A stretch of DNA of 64,000 nucleotides from Streptomyces sp. NBC_01460 (GTDB lineage Bacteria; Actinomycetota; Actinomycetes; Streptomycetales; Streptomycetaceae): the NCBI RefSeq assembly GCF_036227405.1, contig NZ_CP109473.1, forward strand, positions 8,432,001 through 8,496,000. The letters run 5' to 3'. The notes beneath the pieces are model-generated. The model was given only the letters and a program-made list of their open reading frames with translations, was not told where the DNA came from and made no database searches. Positions 45,314 through 54,484 of this stretch are shown in pieces (within the stretch, counting starts at the first letter, position 1; the number at the start of each line of letters is the position of its first letter). The translations under genes and the position numbers were made by a program.

Positions 45314-45792
45314 GCTTGTTCTTCGACCTCGTTGACCCCTGCCCGCGTCCGCCGTGCCTCTCGGCGCCTCCGCCCGAAGACCGACTGCCCGGCCGGAGAC
45401 CGAAAGCCTCCCGCCCCGGACCGGGCCGGCCGTAAGCGAGAACATCCGCCCATCCCACGCCACGACGTGCACGGCCGGCGAACCAGGCTCCGCGAAACAA
45501 CGAACGAGGAAGTCGATGGAACCCCGTCCGTGCCCCCCAGGCCAAGGAGCAAGCCAGGGGTGTGCGCCAGGTAGCTGATGGCACGCGGCGACCGAGGCGG
45601 CGTCGAAGTCGCGGGTGCCGGTGGATACGCAGAGCGTGAAGGCGGTGTCCGAGCGCCCTTGCGTGGACGGAGCGGTCGTGTCGCCATCGCCGGACGATTT
45701 TCACGAACCGGCCCCCGACCCCGCGACTGAGTCCCACCCCGCAAGGGACCCGCCGTGCCGCACGCCGAACGAGCCCAAGACCGGACGATGTA
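45314..45792. other. Intergenic stretch, nothing recognised
   Basis: This lies between the mobile-like gene and the convergent end of the kinase gene. No frame or hairpin stood out. Confidence 0.4.
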
Positions 45793-47586
45793 CTACTCGT
45801 CGCCCTCGGCTTCCGCCGCGTTGCGCCAGATGCGCACGTCGATGGTGACGTACGAGCCTGGGTCGCTCTCGCCCGACCGCCCTCGGTAGGTGGCCACCGC
45901 CACATGGCCGGCATCACTGAGCACGCAGATCTCCGAACCGTTGCTCAGCTGATCCAGGCCGATCTTCTTGGCGTAGCGCGTCTCGGTGCGGCAGGTCTCC
46001 AGGGAACCCTTCTGCGTGTTGTGCAACAGGACCAGTTCGCCGTTGGCGGTGCCGATCGATGCTTCGTCCAGGAAGCGCACGACGCCGAAGTAGAGATCTC
46101 CGTCGTCGTAGGCGGCGTCCTCGCTCTCGAGCGGGCGGGGCGGGCTGTCGGCGAGCATGATCTTGTAGCCTTCCGGCACGTCGATGCCGTTGTACGACAC
46201 CGGCTCCGGGTCTGCCGTGGGCTGTTTCCCGCCTGAGGACGCGCCGTCCCCCGATCCGCTACTGCTGGTGCCACGCGGCGAGTTCGCTCCGCTGCCCTTG
46301 TCGTTGCTGCTTCCGTCAGGCAGTAGGGACCTGATGACTCCCAGGACGACTAGGGCGCCCACGACGGACGCGGCCACGATGAGCCCGGTCCGCTTCTTCG
46401 GCTTCCGAGGTGCCGGTGTCAAGTAGGGAGCCGGAGTGATGGGGTGCGGTGTGTGATACCCCGGCCCGGGCGGGGAGTACGTCGGGGAACCGGGTGCCGG
46501 GGTGGGGTAGCCGGGGTGCATCGGGTGTCCCGGCGGAGGCACCGGCCCCGGTACACCGGGCGCGCTCTGCGTCGGGGCGGAGGACACGGTGGAACCGGTC
46601 GGTGTGTACGGGGCGCCCGGCGGGGAGAACTCGGTCGGCGTCGGAGCGGCGGCGGGTGGCGGCGGGGTCTTCGCCGGGTCCGGCAGCCGAAGCCTCTCGG
46701 TGATCGATCCGGCGACCGCCTGCGGCAGCCAGTCCTCACCCTGGCGCAGAGGGACGGGTGACAACTCGTGGCACAGCTCGATGATCTCGGTCAGGCTCGG
46801 CCTGCCGGCCGGGTCGCGGACGAGGCAACGGGACACCAGCGGCAGCAGCTCTGCGGGCAACTGGCTGAGGTCGGGATCCTCGTGGACGATGCGGTAGAGC
46901 ACCGCGTGCGACGGCCCGTCGCCGTAAGCGGGAGACCCGAGCGCCGCGAAGGCCGTGATCTGTCCCAGGGCGAAGATGTCGGTGGCCGGAGTGATCGTGC
47001 CGGCCGATGCCTGTTCGGGAGCCATGAACGCCGGGGTGCCCACGCTGACGCCGGTGCCCGTCAGCGAGGTGGCGTCAGCCGCGCGGGCGATGCCGAAGTC
47101 GATCACGCGAGGGCCGTCGGAGGCCAGGAGCACGTTGGCGGGCTTCAGATCCCGGTGGACGATGCCCGCTCCATGGATCACATGGAGCGCTTCGGCCACC
47201 CCCACGGTCAGCAACAGTACGCTGCGCAGGGGCAGTCCACCGTGCTGGGCCACGGCGTGCGCGAGGGAAGGGCCCGGCACATAGGCGGTGGCGAGCCAGG
47301 GCTGAGCACCGTCGGTGTCGGAGTCGATGACCGGCGCCGTGTACAGCCCCTGCACCCGTTGCGCGGCTCGGACCTCCTGCGTGAACCGGCGCCGGAACTC
47401 GGGGTCCTCGCTGAACTCGGGCCGGATCACCTTGAGCGCGAGGGGACGGCCGCCCGGCGTGTAGGAGAGATACACCTTGCCCATACCCCCGGAACCGAGC
47501 ACGGCAGCCAGGCGATATCCGCCCACAACCACCGGATCGCTCTCCCCGAGCGGCTTGAAAAGGTTGGCAGAAGGTGTGTTGCTCAT
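45793..47586 (-). CDS. Membrane Ser/Thr protein kinase (PknB-type)
   Basis: The product is 597 aa. Kinase domain ~20-280: glycine loop LGSGGMGKVYLSYTPGG, catalytic Lys in PLALKVIRPEF, HRDLKPANVLLASDG loop, DFGIARAADATS and GTPAFMAPEQASA. A ~120-residue Pro-rich cytoplasmic linker follows, then one transmembrane helix (GLIVAASVVGALVVLGVIRS) and an extracellular domain of ~150 residues (YNGIDVPEGYKIMLADSPPR, DDGDLYFGVVRFLDEASIGT, LETCRTETRYAKKIG, GSEICVLSDAGHVAVATYRG) with two cysteines that could form a disulfide. It probably senses an envelope signal. It stands alone. Confidence 0.92.
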   Translation of the reverse strand: MSNTPSANLFKPLGESDPVVVGGYRLAAVLGSGGMGKVYLSYTPGGRPLALKVIRPEFSEDPEFRRRFTQEVRAAQRVQGLYTAPVIDSDTDGAQPWLATAYVPGPSLAHAVAQHGGLPLRSVLLLTVGVAEALHVIHGAGIVHRDLKPANVLLASDGPRVIDFGIARAADATSLTGTGVSVGTPAFMAPEQASAGTITPATDIFALGQITAFAALGSPAYGDGPSHAVLYRIVHEDPDLSQLPAELLPLVSRCLVRDPAGRPSLTEIIELCHELSPVPLRQGEDWLPQAVAGSITERLRLPDPAKTPPPPAAAPTPTEFSPPGAPYTPTGSTVSSAPTQSAPGVPGPVPPPGHPMHPGYPTPAPGSPTYSPPGPGYHTPHPITPAPYLTPAPRKPKKRTGLIVAASVVGALVVLGVIRSLLPDGSSNDKGSGANSPRGTSSSGSGDGASSGGKQPTADPEPVSYNGIDVPEGYKIMLADSPPRPLESEDAAYDDGDLYFGVVRFLDEASIGTANGELVLLHNTQKGSLETCRTETRYAKKIGLDQLSNGSEICVLSDAGHVAVATYRGRSGESDPGSYVTIDVRIWRNAAEAEGDE

Positions 47587-48181
47587 GATTGATCATCCCC
47601 TGTTTACGGCAGGTCGGCCCCTGCCGAAGCCGCGAAGCCAAGGGGGAGCGTATCGACTTCCATGGGTCCCCTCGGCCGCGTCCCGCAACGTTTCCGCCAC
47701 GGATCATCCTGAATCCGGCACATCGAATGAGGCTGACGGCGGTCACTCCTTCGGTCCGCTGGATGGTGAGCGCCACGCCCGCGCCCCTGTAACCGGTTTC
47801 TCCCTCAAGTAGGGATTGCTCCCATGTGCCTGTGACGTCGCGTCGGTCGTAGGGCTGCCGCGCGAGGGCCTGGATCCCCGCAGGGGTCCTTCGGTGTGGT
47901 CCGGCCCGTGTGCGGCAACGGGTCCGCCCCTGGGCGTTCCGGGCCTGTCCGGCGCCCGGAGCGGGAGGTCCGTCGCTGGTGCCGGAGACCCGTCCCCTGT
48001 CCCGGCTTCCGTGACCCCGGCACGTTGAAGGCTGCGGCGCCCGGGGTGGGGGCCGAGCTGCGGCCGCGCCTGGTTCTCGAGCACCGCCGCGTGGAGCGTG
48101 GCGCGGGTGGCGGCGCAGCGCAAGGGTCTCTGCGCTGCGCCGTTCCTGCCCGGCCGTATGTCCCTTGTATCAAGGTGCCGC
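47587..48181. other. Intergenic stretch, 595 bp
   Basis: Contains the kinase promoter region and the area downstream of the YrdC-like gene. No gene, RNA or repeat could be supported. Open frames on both strands are Arg/Pro-rich. Confidence 0.4.
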
Positions 48182-48883
48182 TCACCCGGCGGTGTCCCTG
48201 TATCGGGCCCGCAGGTGGCCCAGGTAGGCGTCGGCGCCGCTGTAGTTCTGGTCCTGCGCTCCGCTCCGGTGGAGTTCGATCCGGCTGTCAGGGCGCAGGC
48301 GCACGGTGGTGGTTGCCTGCCGCGCAGTCGTCCTGACCGCGGCGGTGGTGTCCGTGGAGGCCGGTGTCTGCAGCACGGGGACGGTGGTGGGGAACATGGC
48401 CAGTGCTTCCTCGGTGGTGGCGGCGGGTTGGTGTCCGGTGCGGTTGGCGCTGGAGACGTACAGCACCGGATGCTCGTTCAGCAGAGACCGCAGAGGCTGC
48501 CAGCGAGCACCGAACAGCAGCACCCAGCCATCCTTCTGCGCCGGGGCCAGCCAGGCCGGACCTCCCGCGCCAGGCCTGAGCGGCAGAAGGACTGTGAGGT
48601 GCGCATCCCCGAGCAGCAGCCGCGCCAGCAGCCTGTCCTTCGGCGTGAGGTCCCACAGCCGGTCGAGCGTGTCCAGGGTGTCGGAGTGATGGGCCCACAG
48701 GGCGACCGGCTGGTCGGCGTCTCGTCCTTTGACCTGGTTGACGGCGCGGGGGCGGGTGGCGGTGACGACATGGGTCAGGGGCGCCGGGTTGGGCAGGACG
48801 ACCGCTTCGCCTGCGGCGAGAGATTCGCGCACGCTGGTGAAACCGGCCGGGCGCCGGTATGTGGGGTGGGCGTCGGAGGTCAC
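48182..48883 (-). CDS. YrdC/Sua5-like domain protein coupled to an HMGL-like enzyme
   Basis: The product is 233 aa from GTG 48883, overlapping the upstream stop by GTGA. YrdC-type features: VRESLAAGEAVVLPNPAPLT at the N-terminal strand, ALWAHHSDTLDTLDRLWDLT, VLLPLRPGAGGPAWLAPAQK, then LLNEHPVLYVSSANRTGHQP, which holds the S-x-N-x-(S/T)G signature region. The nucleotide-binding Lys/Arg set is partly changed (KDRLLARLLLGDAHLT). The canonical enzymes make threonylcarbamoyl-AMP for tRNA t6A. An accessory copy tied to an HMGL-like gene is unlikely to be the housekeeping one and may act in a biosynthetic step. Confidence 0.7.
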   Translation of the reverse strand: MTSDAHPTYRRPAGFTSVRESLAAGEAVVLPNPAPLTHVVTATRPRAVNQVKGRDADQPVALWAHHSDTLDTLDRLWDLTPKDRLLARLLLGDAHLTVLLPLRPGAGGPAWLAPAQKDGWVLLFGARWQPLRSLLNEHPVLYVSSANRTGHQPAATTEEALAMFPTTVPVLQTPASTDTTAAVRTTARQATTTVRLRPDSRIELHRSGAQDQNYSGADAYLGHLRARYRDTAG

Positions 48884-50151
48884 GGCTTGCTCCCAGCAGC
48901 AGCAGCGGTATGGGTGAGGCCGTCGAGGTACATGGCGAACGCGGCGTCGTCGATGACGGACCGCCCGGTGGCTAAGGCCCGTCTCTTGACCCACGCCATC
49001 GCCGCCCGCACCTGGTCCCCATCGAGAGTGTGGCCGAGGCGGGCGGCGACGGCGGTGACCACCCGGGCGCTGGCCAACTGGGTCAGCACCGCGCGCGGCT
49101 CGATGCCCAGGACCTGATGGGGGTCGAAGGGCTGGAACAGTTCGGGGTGGACGAAGGGCGTACCGGTGGAGATGGTGCCCACTCCGGTACCGACGATCGG
49201 CGTGGTCACCGACAGCGGCACCCCGGTCTCCTGGGCCACCATCCGCGCGATGCCCGGCAGCCGGGTCAGGTCCGGCTCGGTCCACCACGGCTCAGCCTCT
49301 GAGCCGAGGAGTTCGGGTGCGTGCCGGGCGAGGAGGAACAGCAACTGCTCGGTGGCAACCAGCCCGGCGCGCTCCGCGATGCCCAGCCAGGAGGAGGAGA
49401 TCACCCGCACCCCGGCGGCCAAGGCCTGCAGACTGTTGGCCAAGCCCAGGCCGAGATCGTTGTGCAGGTGCGAGGCGAGCACTGTGTCCCCGCCCGCCGC
49501 CGCTCCGACCGCTATGAACATCTTCCGGCAGGCGTCGGGCAACTGGGCACCGACGGTGTCCGCCAGGACGACCAGTCCGGCGCCGGCGGCGGTCAGCTCC
49601 CCGGCGAAGGAGCCCATCAGTGCGTGGTCGGCGCGGGAGGCATCGGCCAGGCACACATCCACCGCCACCTCCTCGTCCAGGTCGCGGGCCCGCTTCACCA
49701 GATCAACCCCCGCCTGGAGGGCTTCGGCAGCCGCACGGTGGACCATCACCCGTGCCATCGCCTCCGACGCCGGCACCACCACCATCACCCGCGCATGCCG
49801 GCTGCCCCGCACCGACGCCACCGCCTGCTCCACATCCCGCACGGCGCCACGGCACACCGCCGCCACACTCACCGCGCCCTCCGCCTCGACGGCGACCTGG
49901 CGCACGGCCTCGAACTCCTCCGCACACACCGCGGGAAACCCGGCGGCGAACACCACATGCCGCACCCCCTCCCCACCGAAGACCCGGCCTGTCTCCACCG
50001 CCAGCCGCACCCGGGCCCTCGCCGACATCAGGGTCTTGGCCTGGGCGCCGTCCCGAGCCGATTCCTCCCACAGCACCACCCGCCCCGCCACTGCTGACTC
50101 GCGCACCACATCCACCGGCACCGAGACCCTCCCACCGTTCTTGACGATCAC
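48880..50151 (-). CDS. HMGL-like (alpha-isopropylmalate/homocitrate synthase family) TIM-barrel enzyme
   Basis: The product is 423 aa from GTG 50151. The family signature opens the barrel: VVLWEESARDGAQAKTLMSA, the RDGxQ motif with metal and substrate-binding residues. HLHNDLGLGLANSLQALAAG carries the HxHND metal site, and GLGERAG-like LGIAERAGLVATEQ follows. PIVGTGVGTISTGTPFVHPE and DPHQVLGIEPRAVLTQLAS continue the C-terminal region. Such enzymes do Claisen condensations (LeuA, homocitrate, phosphonomethylmalate) or lyase reactions with an acyl-CoA. No LeuA regulatory domain is present. Translational coupling with a YrdC-like protein is unusual, and the product cannot be predicted. Confidence 0.75.
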   Translation of the reverse strand: MIVKNGGRVSVPVDVVRESAVAGRVVLWEESARDGAQAKTLMSARARVRLAVETGRVFGGEGVRHVVFAAGFPAVCAEEFEAVRQVAVEAEGAVSVAAVCRGAVRDVEQAVASVRGSRHARVMVVVPASEAMARVMVHRAAAEALQAGVDLVKRARDLDEEVAVDVCLADASRADHALMGSFAGELTAAGAGLVVLADTVGAQLPDACRKMFIAVGAAAGGDTVLASHLHNDLGLGLANSLQALAAGVRVISSSWLGIAERAGLVATEQLLFLLARHAPELLGSEAEPWWTEPDLTRLPGIARMVAQETGVPLSVTTPIVGTGVGTISTGTPFVHPELFQPFDPHQVLGIEPRAVLTQLASARVVTAVAARLGHTLDGDQVRAAMAWVKRRALATGRSVIDDAAFAMYLDGLTHTAAAAGSKP

Positions 50152-50443
50152 CGCTCCATGACGGTGAAGGAAGCCAGACAGCTGCCTTCAGCCACGATCA
50201 CCGCGCACAGGCTCCGGGCACAGGAAGTCCCGTGCGGGACCACCCCAACGAAGGAACGTCTCTTCACCGAAACGCCCTGCAGTGCTATAGAGGGCGAGAA
50301 GACGCCCTTGGGAAACCGGGTACGTTCAGAAGCCCGATCCGACAGGGAGCCCATCAGCCCCGAGAACGCGGACTGCCTTGCCGCGATCAACGCCCCGGAG
50401 CCATCGGCGGAACTGGTGCGGTGCAGCACATAGGGTGCGGAGT

Positions 50444-51244
50444 ATGAGCCAGACGCCCGTCGACCCCGTCGCACACAACCGCCTCGCCTGGGACCGCGAG
50501 GTGGAAAAGGGCAACGAGTGGTCACGCCCGGTCGGCCCCGACGTGATCGCGAAGGCGCGGGCCGGCCGGTGGTCCATCGTCCTGATCGGGTACGAGCCGG
50601 TCGACCCGACCTGGTTCCCGCCGGAGATCGCCGGTCGCGACGTGCTCTGCCTCGCCTCCGGCGGCGGGCAGCAGGGGCCGGTGCTGGCCGCGGCGGGCGC
50701 GCGGGTGACCGTCTTCGACAACTCGCCCCGCCAGCTGGCGCAGGACGAGATGGTCGCGGCGCGGGAAGGGCTCGACCTACGCACCGTGCTCGGTGACGCG
50801 CGTGACCTGAGCCCGTTCCCGGACGCCTCGTTCGACCTTGTCGTCCACCCCGTCTCCAACCTGTTCATCCCGGAGCCGGCACCGGTCTGGCGGGAGTGCC
50901 ACCGCGTGCTGCGTCCCGGCGGGACGCTGCTGTCCGGCTTCCTCAACCCGGACGTCTACCTCTTCGACGCCGAGTCCTTGGAGGCGCGCGGCGAGCTGAA
51001 GGTGCGCCACCGTCTGCCCTACAGCGACCTCACCCACCTGGAGCCCGCCGAGCGGGAACGGATGTGGGGCCTCGACGCGCCGGTGGAGTACAGCCACACG
51101 CTCACCGAGCAGCTCGGCGGGCAGATCGCGGCGGGCTTCGCCATCACCGGCTTCGCCGAGGCGCCGCACCACTCGGAGGCCACCGCAGGCTGGCTCTCCG
51201 GCTACTTCGCCACGAAAGCGGTCAAGGCCGGCGCCGTTCACTGA
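50444..51244 (+). CDS. Class I SAM-dependent methyltransferase
   Basis: The product is 266 aa from ATG 50444. N-terminal PVDPVAHNRLAWDREVEKGN is typical of a streptomycete subfamily. Motif I is VLCLASGGGQQGPVLAAAGA, then VTVFDNSPRQLAQDEMVAAR with the acidic Asp, LRTVLGDARDLSPFPDASFD and FDLVVHPVSNLFIPEPAP, and VLRPGGTLLSGFLNP. The C-terminal part (YSHTLTEQLGGQIAAGFAIT) closes the substrate pocket. It is a cytoplasmic methyltransferase with unknown substrate, standing alone. Confidence 0.85.
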   Translation: MSQTPVDPVAHNRLAWDREVEKGNEWSRPVGPDVIAKARAGRWSIVLIGYEPVDPTWFPPEIAGRDVLCLASGGGQQGPVLAAAGARVTVFDNSPRQLAQDEMVAAREGLDLRTVLGDARDLSPFPDASFDLVVHPVSNLFIPEPAPVWRECHRVLRPGGTLLSGFLNPDVYLFDAESLEARGELKVRHRLPYSDLTHLEPAERERMWGLDAPVEYSHTLTEQLGGQIAAGFAITGFAEAPHHSEATAGWLSGYFATKAVKAGAVH

Positions 51245-51396
51245 CCCTCCACCGGTCCATCCAGGTCAGCAGTGAGGCCGGCGGGCGGCTCGGTCAGGGG
51301 GCAGCGGCCCTGCTGGTACACCCATCGCGCACACCCCGGCCTCGGCGACCCCACGGCGCTCATCGCCCCGGCAACCATGGGGCCGTCGCTGAACCC

Positions 51397-52333
51397 TCAG
51401 ACCGAACCGGCGACCAGTGCCTCGCAGAGTGGGGTGCGCCGGTAGAGCACCGACCGTCCGGACCGAGCGCGGACGAGCAGCCCCGCGCCTCGCAGGATGG
51501 CGAGGTGGTCTCCTACCGCGCCGGGCGCCATGGCGAGGCTTCGGGCGAGGTGGCTGGTACTGGCCGGGGAGTCCAGCGCCAACAGCAACCGGGCTCGGGC
51601 CCGGCCCACCAGAGCGGTCAGCGCGTCCGGCTGGGGGACGGTCTCCTGCTCGCCCCACAGGGCGGCGGTGCCGCGTGCACGATAGACCAAGGTCCTGGGC
51701 CAGGGGTCTTCCAGGTGGGCTGCGATATGCCCGACGACGACCGAAGGGATCAGCACGAGACCGTCGCCGGCGAGGCGGACTGTTCCGCCTCGGAAGAAGT
51801 CGATCTCGATACCGCCTGCGTGCCAGGCGATGCCCGGGTGCAGGCTCTCGATGGTCGCGGCCCATCCGTGTTCGCCGATCACGCCCACCCGGTGCACGAC
51901 ATCACGCTCACAGATCGCGCGCAGTTGCGGCCGGTCCGCGGCGAGCAGCTCGTGCCACGCCTGGTCCATCGCCTCGGCGATCCTCGAGACGGCGTCCGTC
52001 GAATCCAGCACCGCGCGTACGCGGGGTCACGGGTGGACGGGCCGGTCGCGGAGGTCGCGAATTCGCGGCTGGCCACTTCCGGCGGCGTGGCCCTGATCAT
52101 GGCCAGGTCGTCTTCCCAGGTCTGGTTGAGACCGCGCGGGGGCGGGGCGACGAAGTTCGGTCCGCCGTGCGGGGCCTGCAGAGCGAGCGCGGCGTCCAAT
52201 TCGGTCTCGCGGCGCAGCCGTTCAAAGGCCGGAAGGAGCCGGGCGGCCCAAGCTCGCGGCAGCGGCCGGCCCTGGCCGATGAGCGAGCGCAGCAGCAAGG
52301 AGAGATCCAGCGCGGGGGAGAGCGCGAAGCGCC
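51397..52333 (-). pseudogene. ArsR-type winged-helix regulator, frameshifted and 5'-truncated by IS5
   Basis: Two frames make up the gene. Frame one, from the IS junction near 52333: WRRFALSPALDLSLLLRSLI, LPAFERLRRETELDAALALQ, TWEDDLAMIRATPPEVASRE. Frame two from ~52010: VLDSTDAVSRIAEAMDQAWH, ERDVVHRVGVIGEHGWAATI, then the winged helix LALDSPASTSHLARSLAMAP to LRGAGLLVRARSGRSVLYRR. The slip lies at ~52008-52016. The N-terminal helices are absent and IS5 sequence starts immediately upstream. Confidence 0.72.
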
Positions 52334-52335
52334 GC

Positions 52336-52720
52336 CAGCGTCTCCGACAACGCTGGCGGAATCCGTCTGCTCTCGAACATCGCCGAAGGCCATCCCCGCG
52401 TCACGAAAGCCCGGGCTGACAGCGGATCCCGCATCAAGGCCATCGACCACGGCGCCCGCCTGGGCGTCGATGTCGAAGTCACCCGGCGCGACTCCGCCAA
52501 GAATGGCTTCAAGGTGATCCAGCGACGCCGGGCCGTCGAGCGGACCTTCGGCTGGCTCGTGCACCGCCGCCGCCTCGCCCGCGACTACGAAACCCACCCA
52601 CACCGCTCCGAAGCCATGATCAACATAGCGATGATCGACCTCATGACCCGCAGACTCACCCGACGAATCAACCCGCAACTGGCGCGACAGCTGAACGTCG
52701 GCAGAGTCGGACTTCGGTGA
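52336..52720 (+). pseudogene. IS5-family transposase C-terminal fragment
   Basis: A single frame runs DNAGGIRLLSNIAEGHPRVT, IKAIDHGARLGVDVEVTRRD, VIQRRRAVERTFGWLVHRRR and LARDYETHPHRSEAMINIAM to the stop at 52720. VERTFGWL is the third conserved block of IS5-type DDE enzymes. The N-terminal two-thirds is missing. The fragment abuts the truncated ArsR-type gene on the other strand, so its arrival or the flanking deletion broke that gene. Confidence 0.85.
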
Positions 52721-52721
52721 A

Positions 52722-53138
52722 TCACAGGAGGGAGGGCCACAGGCTGACACTGTTCCGCTCCACACGAACCTCGACCCACGTTCCATCGACAGCAGTCGAT
52801 GGCGGCGGGTCGGCGAGGTCGAACAGGATGCCGGTTCCAGCTACTTCCAGCATGGCCCCGCCATCGCCCATCAGGCCCAGCCGTCCCCGAAAGACGATCC
52901 GCCTGCCTTCCTCCTCATGCACCCTCGGCGAGAGCGAAAAGGCCGGTCGAGTGTTGCCGCCCCAGGCGATGTCCTCTTCAACAGCCCACTCCACATGATG
53001 CTCGCGCCCCACTGCCGTCGGATCGCCGCACCAGAACGCTGCGGCGGCACCCACCTCCGCGCGCACCCGAACCGTCGCGCGCCCGTCTGCGGCCTGCCCC
53101 ACCGCTTCCACTTGCACCAACACCCCGCAATCATCCAT
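52722..53138 (-). CDS. Hypothetical beta-rich protein
   Basis: The product is 138 aa from ATG 53138; the ribosome binding site is poor. It is rich in strands: VLVQVEAVGQAADGRATVRV, AFWCGDPTAVGREHHVEWAV, WGGNTRPAFSLSPRVHEEEG, RIVFRGRLGLMGDGGAMLEV, TWVEVRVERNSVSLWPS. It looks like a small soluble all-beta protein, as in the streptomycete 'hypothetical protein' group. Its start overlaps that of a possible divergent reading of the next gene. Function unknown. Confidence 0.6.
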   Translation of the reverse strand: MDDCGVLVQVEAVGQAADGRATVRVRAEVGAAAAFWCGDPTAVGREHHVEWAVEEDIAWGGNTRPAFSLSPRVHEEEGRRIVFRGRLGLMGDGGAMLEVAGTGILFDLADPPPSTAVDGTWVEVRVERNSVSLWPSLL

Positions 53139-53247
53139 GACAGCGCTACGTTCTCAAACACTCGTGTCAGGACAAAGCGCTCTTTCGGTCACCCTGAGGA
53201 GTCCCAGCCGCGGGAACCGAGCGCTCGGGGCCGTACGTCTCCCGTGC

Positions 53248-53871
53248 ATGTTGACCATCCTGGGGATACTCTTCGCCGTCGCGCCCGCCGTCGTCTGGCT
53301 GACGATCACCCGCACCCGTTCCGTCGGTCTCGCGATCGGCGGCGCGCTGCTCGCCGGTGCCGGTCTGCTGATCAGCGTCCAGCAGAACTGGATCGACGCT
53401 CCCAGGCCCGACGCCCATCTCGTGTTCATGGCTCTCGCGCCCCTGCTCATCGCCTGTGGCGCGGGACTGGAAGGACGGCACGAGGACTCCCCTCCCGAAG
53501 AATGGATCTCCCGCCGCAACGGAGCGATCGGCTTCCTGGGAACGCAGTTCGCCCTCACCCTCGCGGTCGGCCTCCTGTACGCCCTGATGATCAGCGAAGG
53601 CTCGGACGCCCCGTCGTCCAAGACCCTCCCTTCATTGCCGCCAGGCATCACCATGGTTGAAGAAGGCACCAGCTGCGGTTCCGGGGGCTGCTATCGCGTC
53701 GCGACCGTCACCAGTGAGGACGGCCTGTCCCACCCGCAGATCATCCGCCAACTGGGCCTCCAGCATGAGAGCTGCCGCTCCAGCGGCTGGCTCCTCGACT
53801 GGCGTGACGTGTGCGTCGGAGCCAGGGACGCCGGCGAGAACGTCACCATCTACGCCAGCTGGGGATACTGA
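53248..53871 (+). CDS. Membrane protein of unknown function with extracytoplasmic Cys-containing domain
   Basis: The product is 207 aa from ATG 53248; an upstream ATG at 53137 would add 37 charged residues. Hydrophobic helices are MLTILGILFAVAPAVVWLTI, SVGLAIGGALLAGAGLLISV, AHLVFMALAPLLIACGAGLE and QFALTLAVGLLYALMI. The C-terminal ~75 residues (VEEGTSCGSGGCYRVATVTS, LQHESCRSSGWLLDWRDVCV) have four cysteines and are likely extracytoplasmic with two disulfides. No family recognised. Confidence 0.6.
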   Translation: MLTILGILFAVAPAVVWLTITRTRSVGLAIGGALLAGAGLLISVQQNWIDAPRPDAHLVFMALAPLLIACGAGLEGRHEDSPPEEWISRRNGAIGFLGTQFALTLAVGLLYALMISEGSDAPSSKTLPSLPPGITMVEEGTSCGSGGCYRVATVTSEDGLSHPQIIRQLGLQHESCRSSGWLLDWRDVCVGARDAGENVTIYASWGY

Positions 53872-54408
53872 AAGAGCAGATCGTCCCTCAGACGCGGCGA
53901 ATTCCGGGCGTCGCCATCGGTCGATTCTGAGCATCGGTGATGGGCAGCGAGCGCCTCAGCCACCTCAGCGGGTGACTCCGACGCGTTCAGTACCAGCTGC
54001 GGCCGAGCGAGCTCCGGCCCCTGCTTTGGGAGCCGCCGTCCGCAAGGCCCTGATCTCGACCTGATTGCGCCGCCCCGCCGCCCCTGCCCCCCAGCGGCCT
54101 GGGGCGTTCATTGAAGCCAAGCTGGCCCCCACACCTCCCTCACGCCAGCAGATCCATGAAGCAGTGCCCAGGTTTGCGACCGGGAGGTTCGCCGGATCCT
54201 TCGAGATGATCTCCTCATGAATAAGATCATCTTGATGCCGGATCAGAAGGTTGCCGCAGTACCTGTCGCGGAGGTGCGGTGAACGCCTCGTAGACGCCCG
54301 TCGGGGTGGTTCGTTGCTGATCGACTCAAGGAAGCAGGATCCCTATGAGCAGAGGTTCCCCCTCTTGCTTCAGCAAGCCGAGTCCCTCGCAGGCCCCCGG
54401 CCGGAGAC
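53872..54408. other. Intergenic stretch upstream of the second cluster
   Basis: This lies between a membrane protein gene and the mutase terminator. It holds an inverted repeat (54205-54231: GATGATCT-N11-AGATCATC) next to a 21-codon frame from ATG 54217 (MNKIILMPDQKVAAVPVAEV) without a ribosome binding site. The frame could be a broken gene start. Neither was assigned a function. Confidence 0.4.
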
Positions 54409-54437
54409 GGCCCGGAGGTGAAGGTGCCCTCCGGGCC
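54409..54437 (-). terminator. Hairpin terminator after the mutase gene
   Basis: GGCCCGGAGG (54409-54418) and CCTCCGGGCC (54428-54437) are perfect 10-bp arms with a 9-nt loop, 48 bp beyond the mutase stop on the minus strand. Confidence 0.6.
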
Positions 54438-54484
54438 GGTGGCGCCGGCGAGCTGATCCGGGGGCGGTCCGGCCGATGGGCCGG

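Noticed and set aside
54217..54282. 21-codon frame next to an inverted repeat
   Set aside because: No ribosome binding site and overlaps the inverted repeat. Not convincing as a leader peptide.
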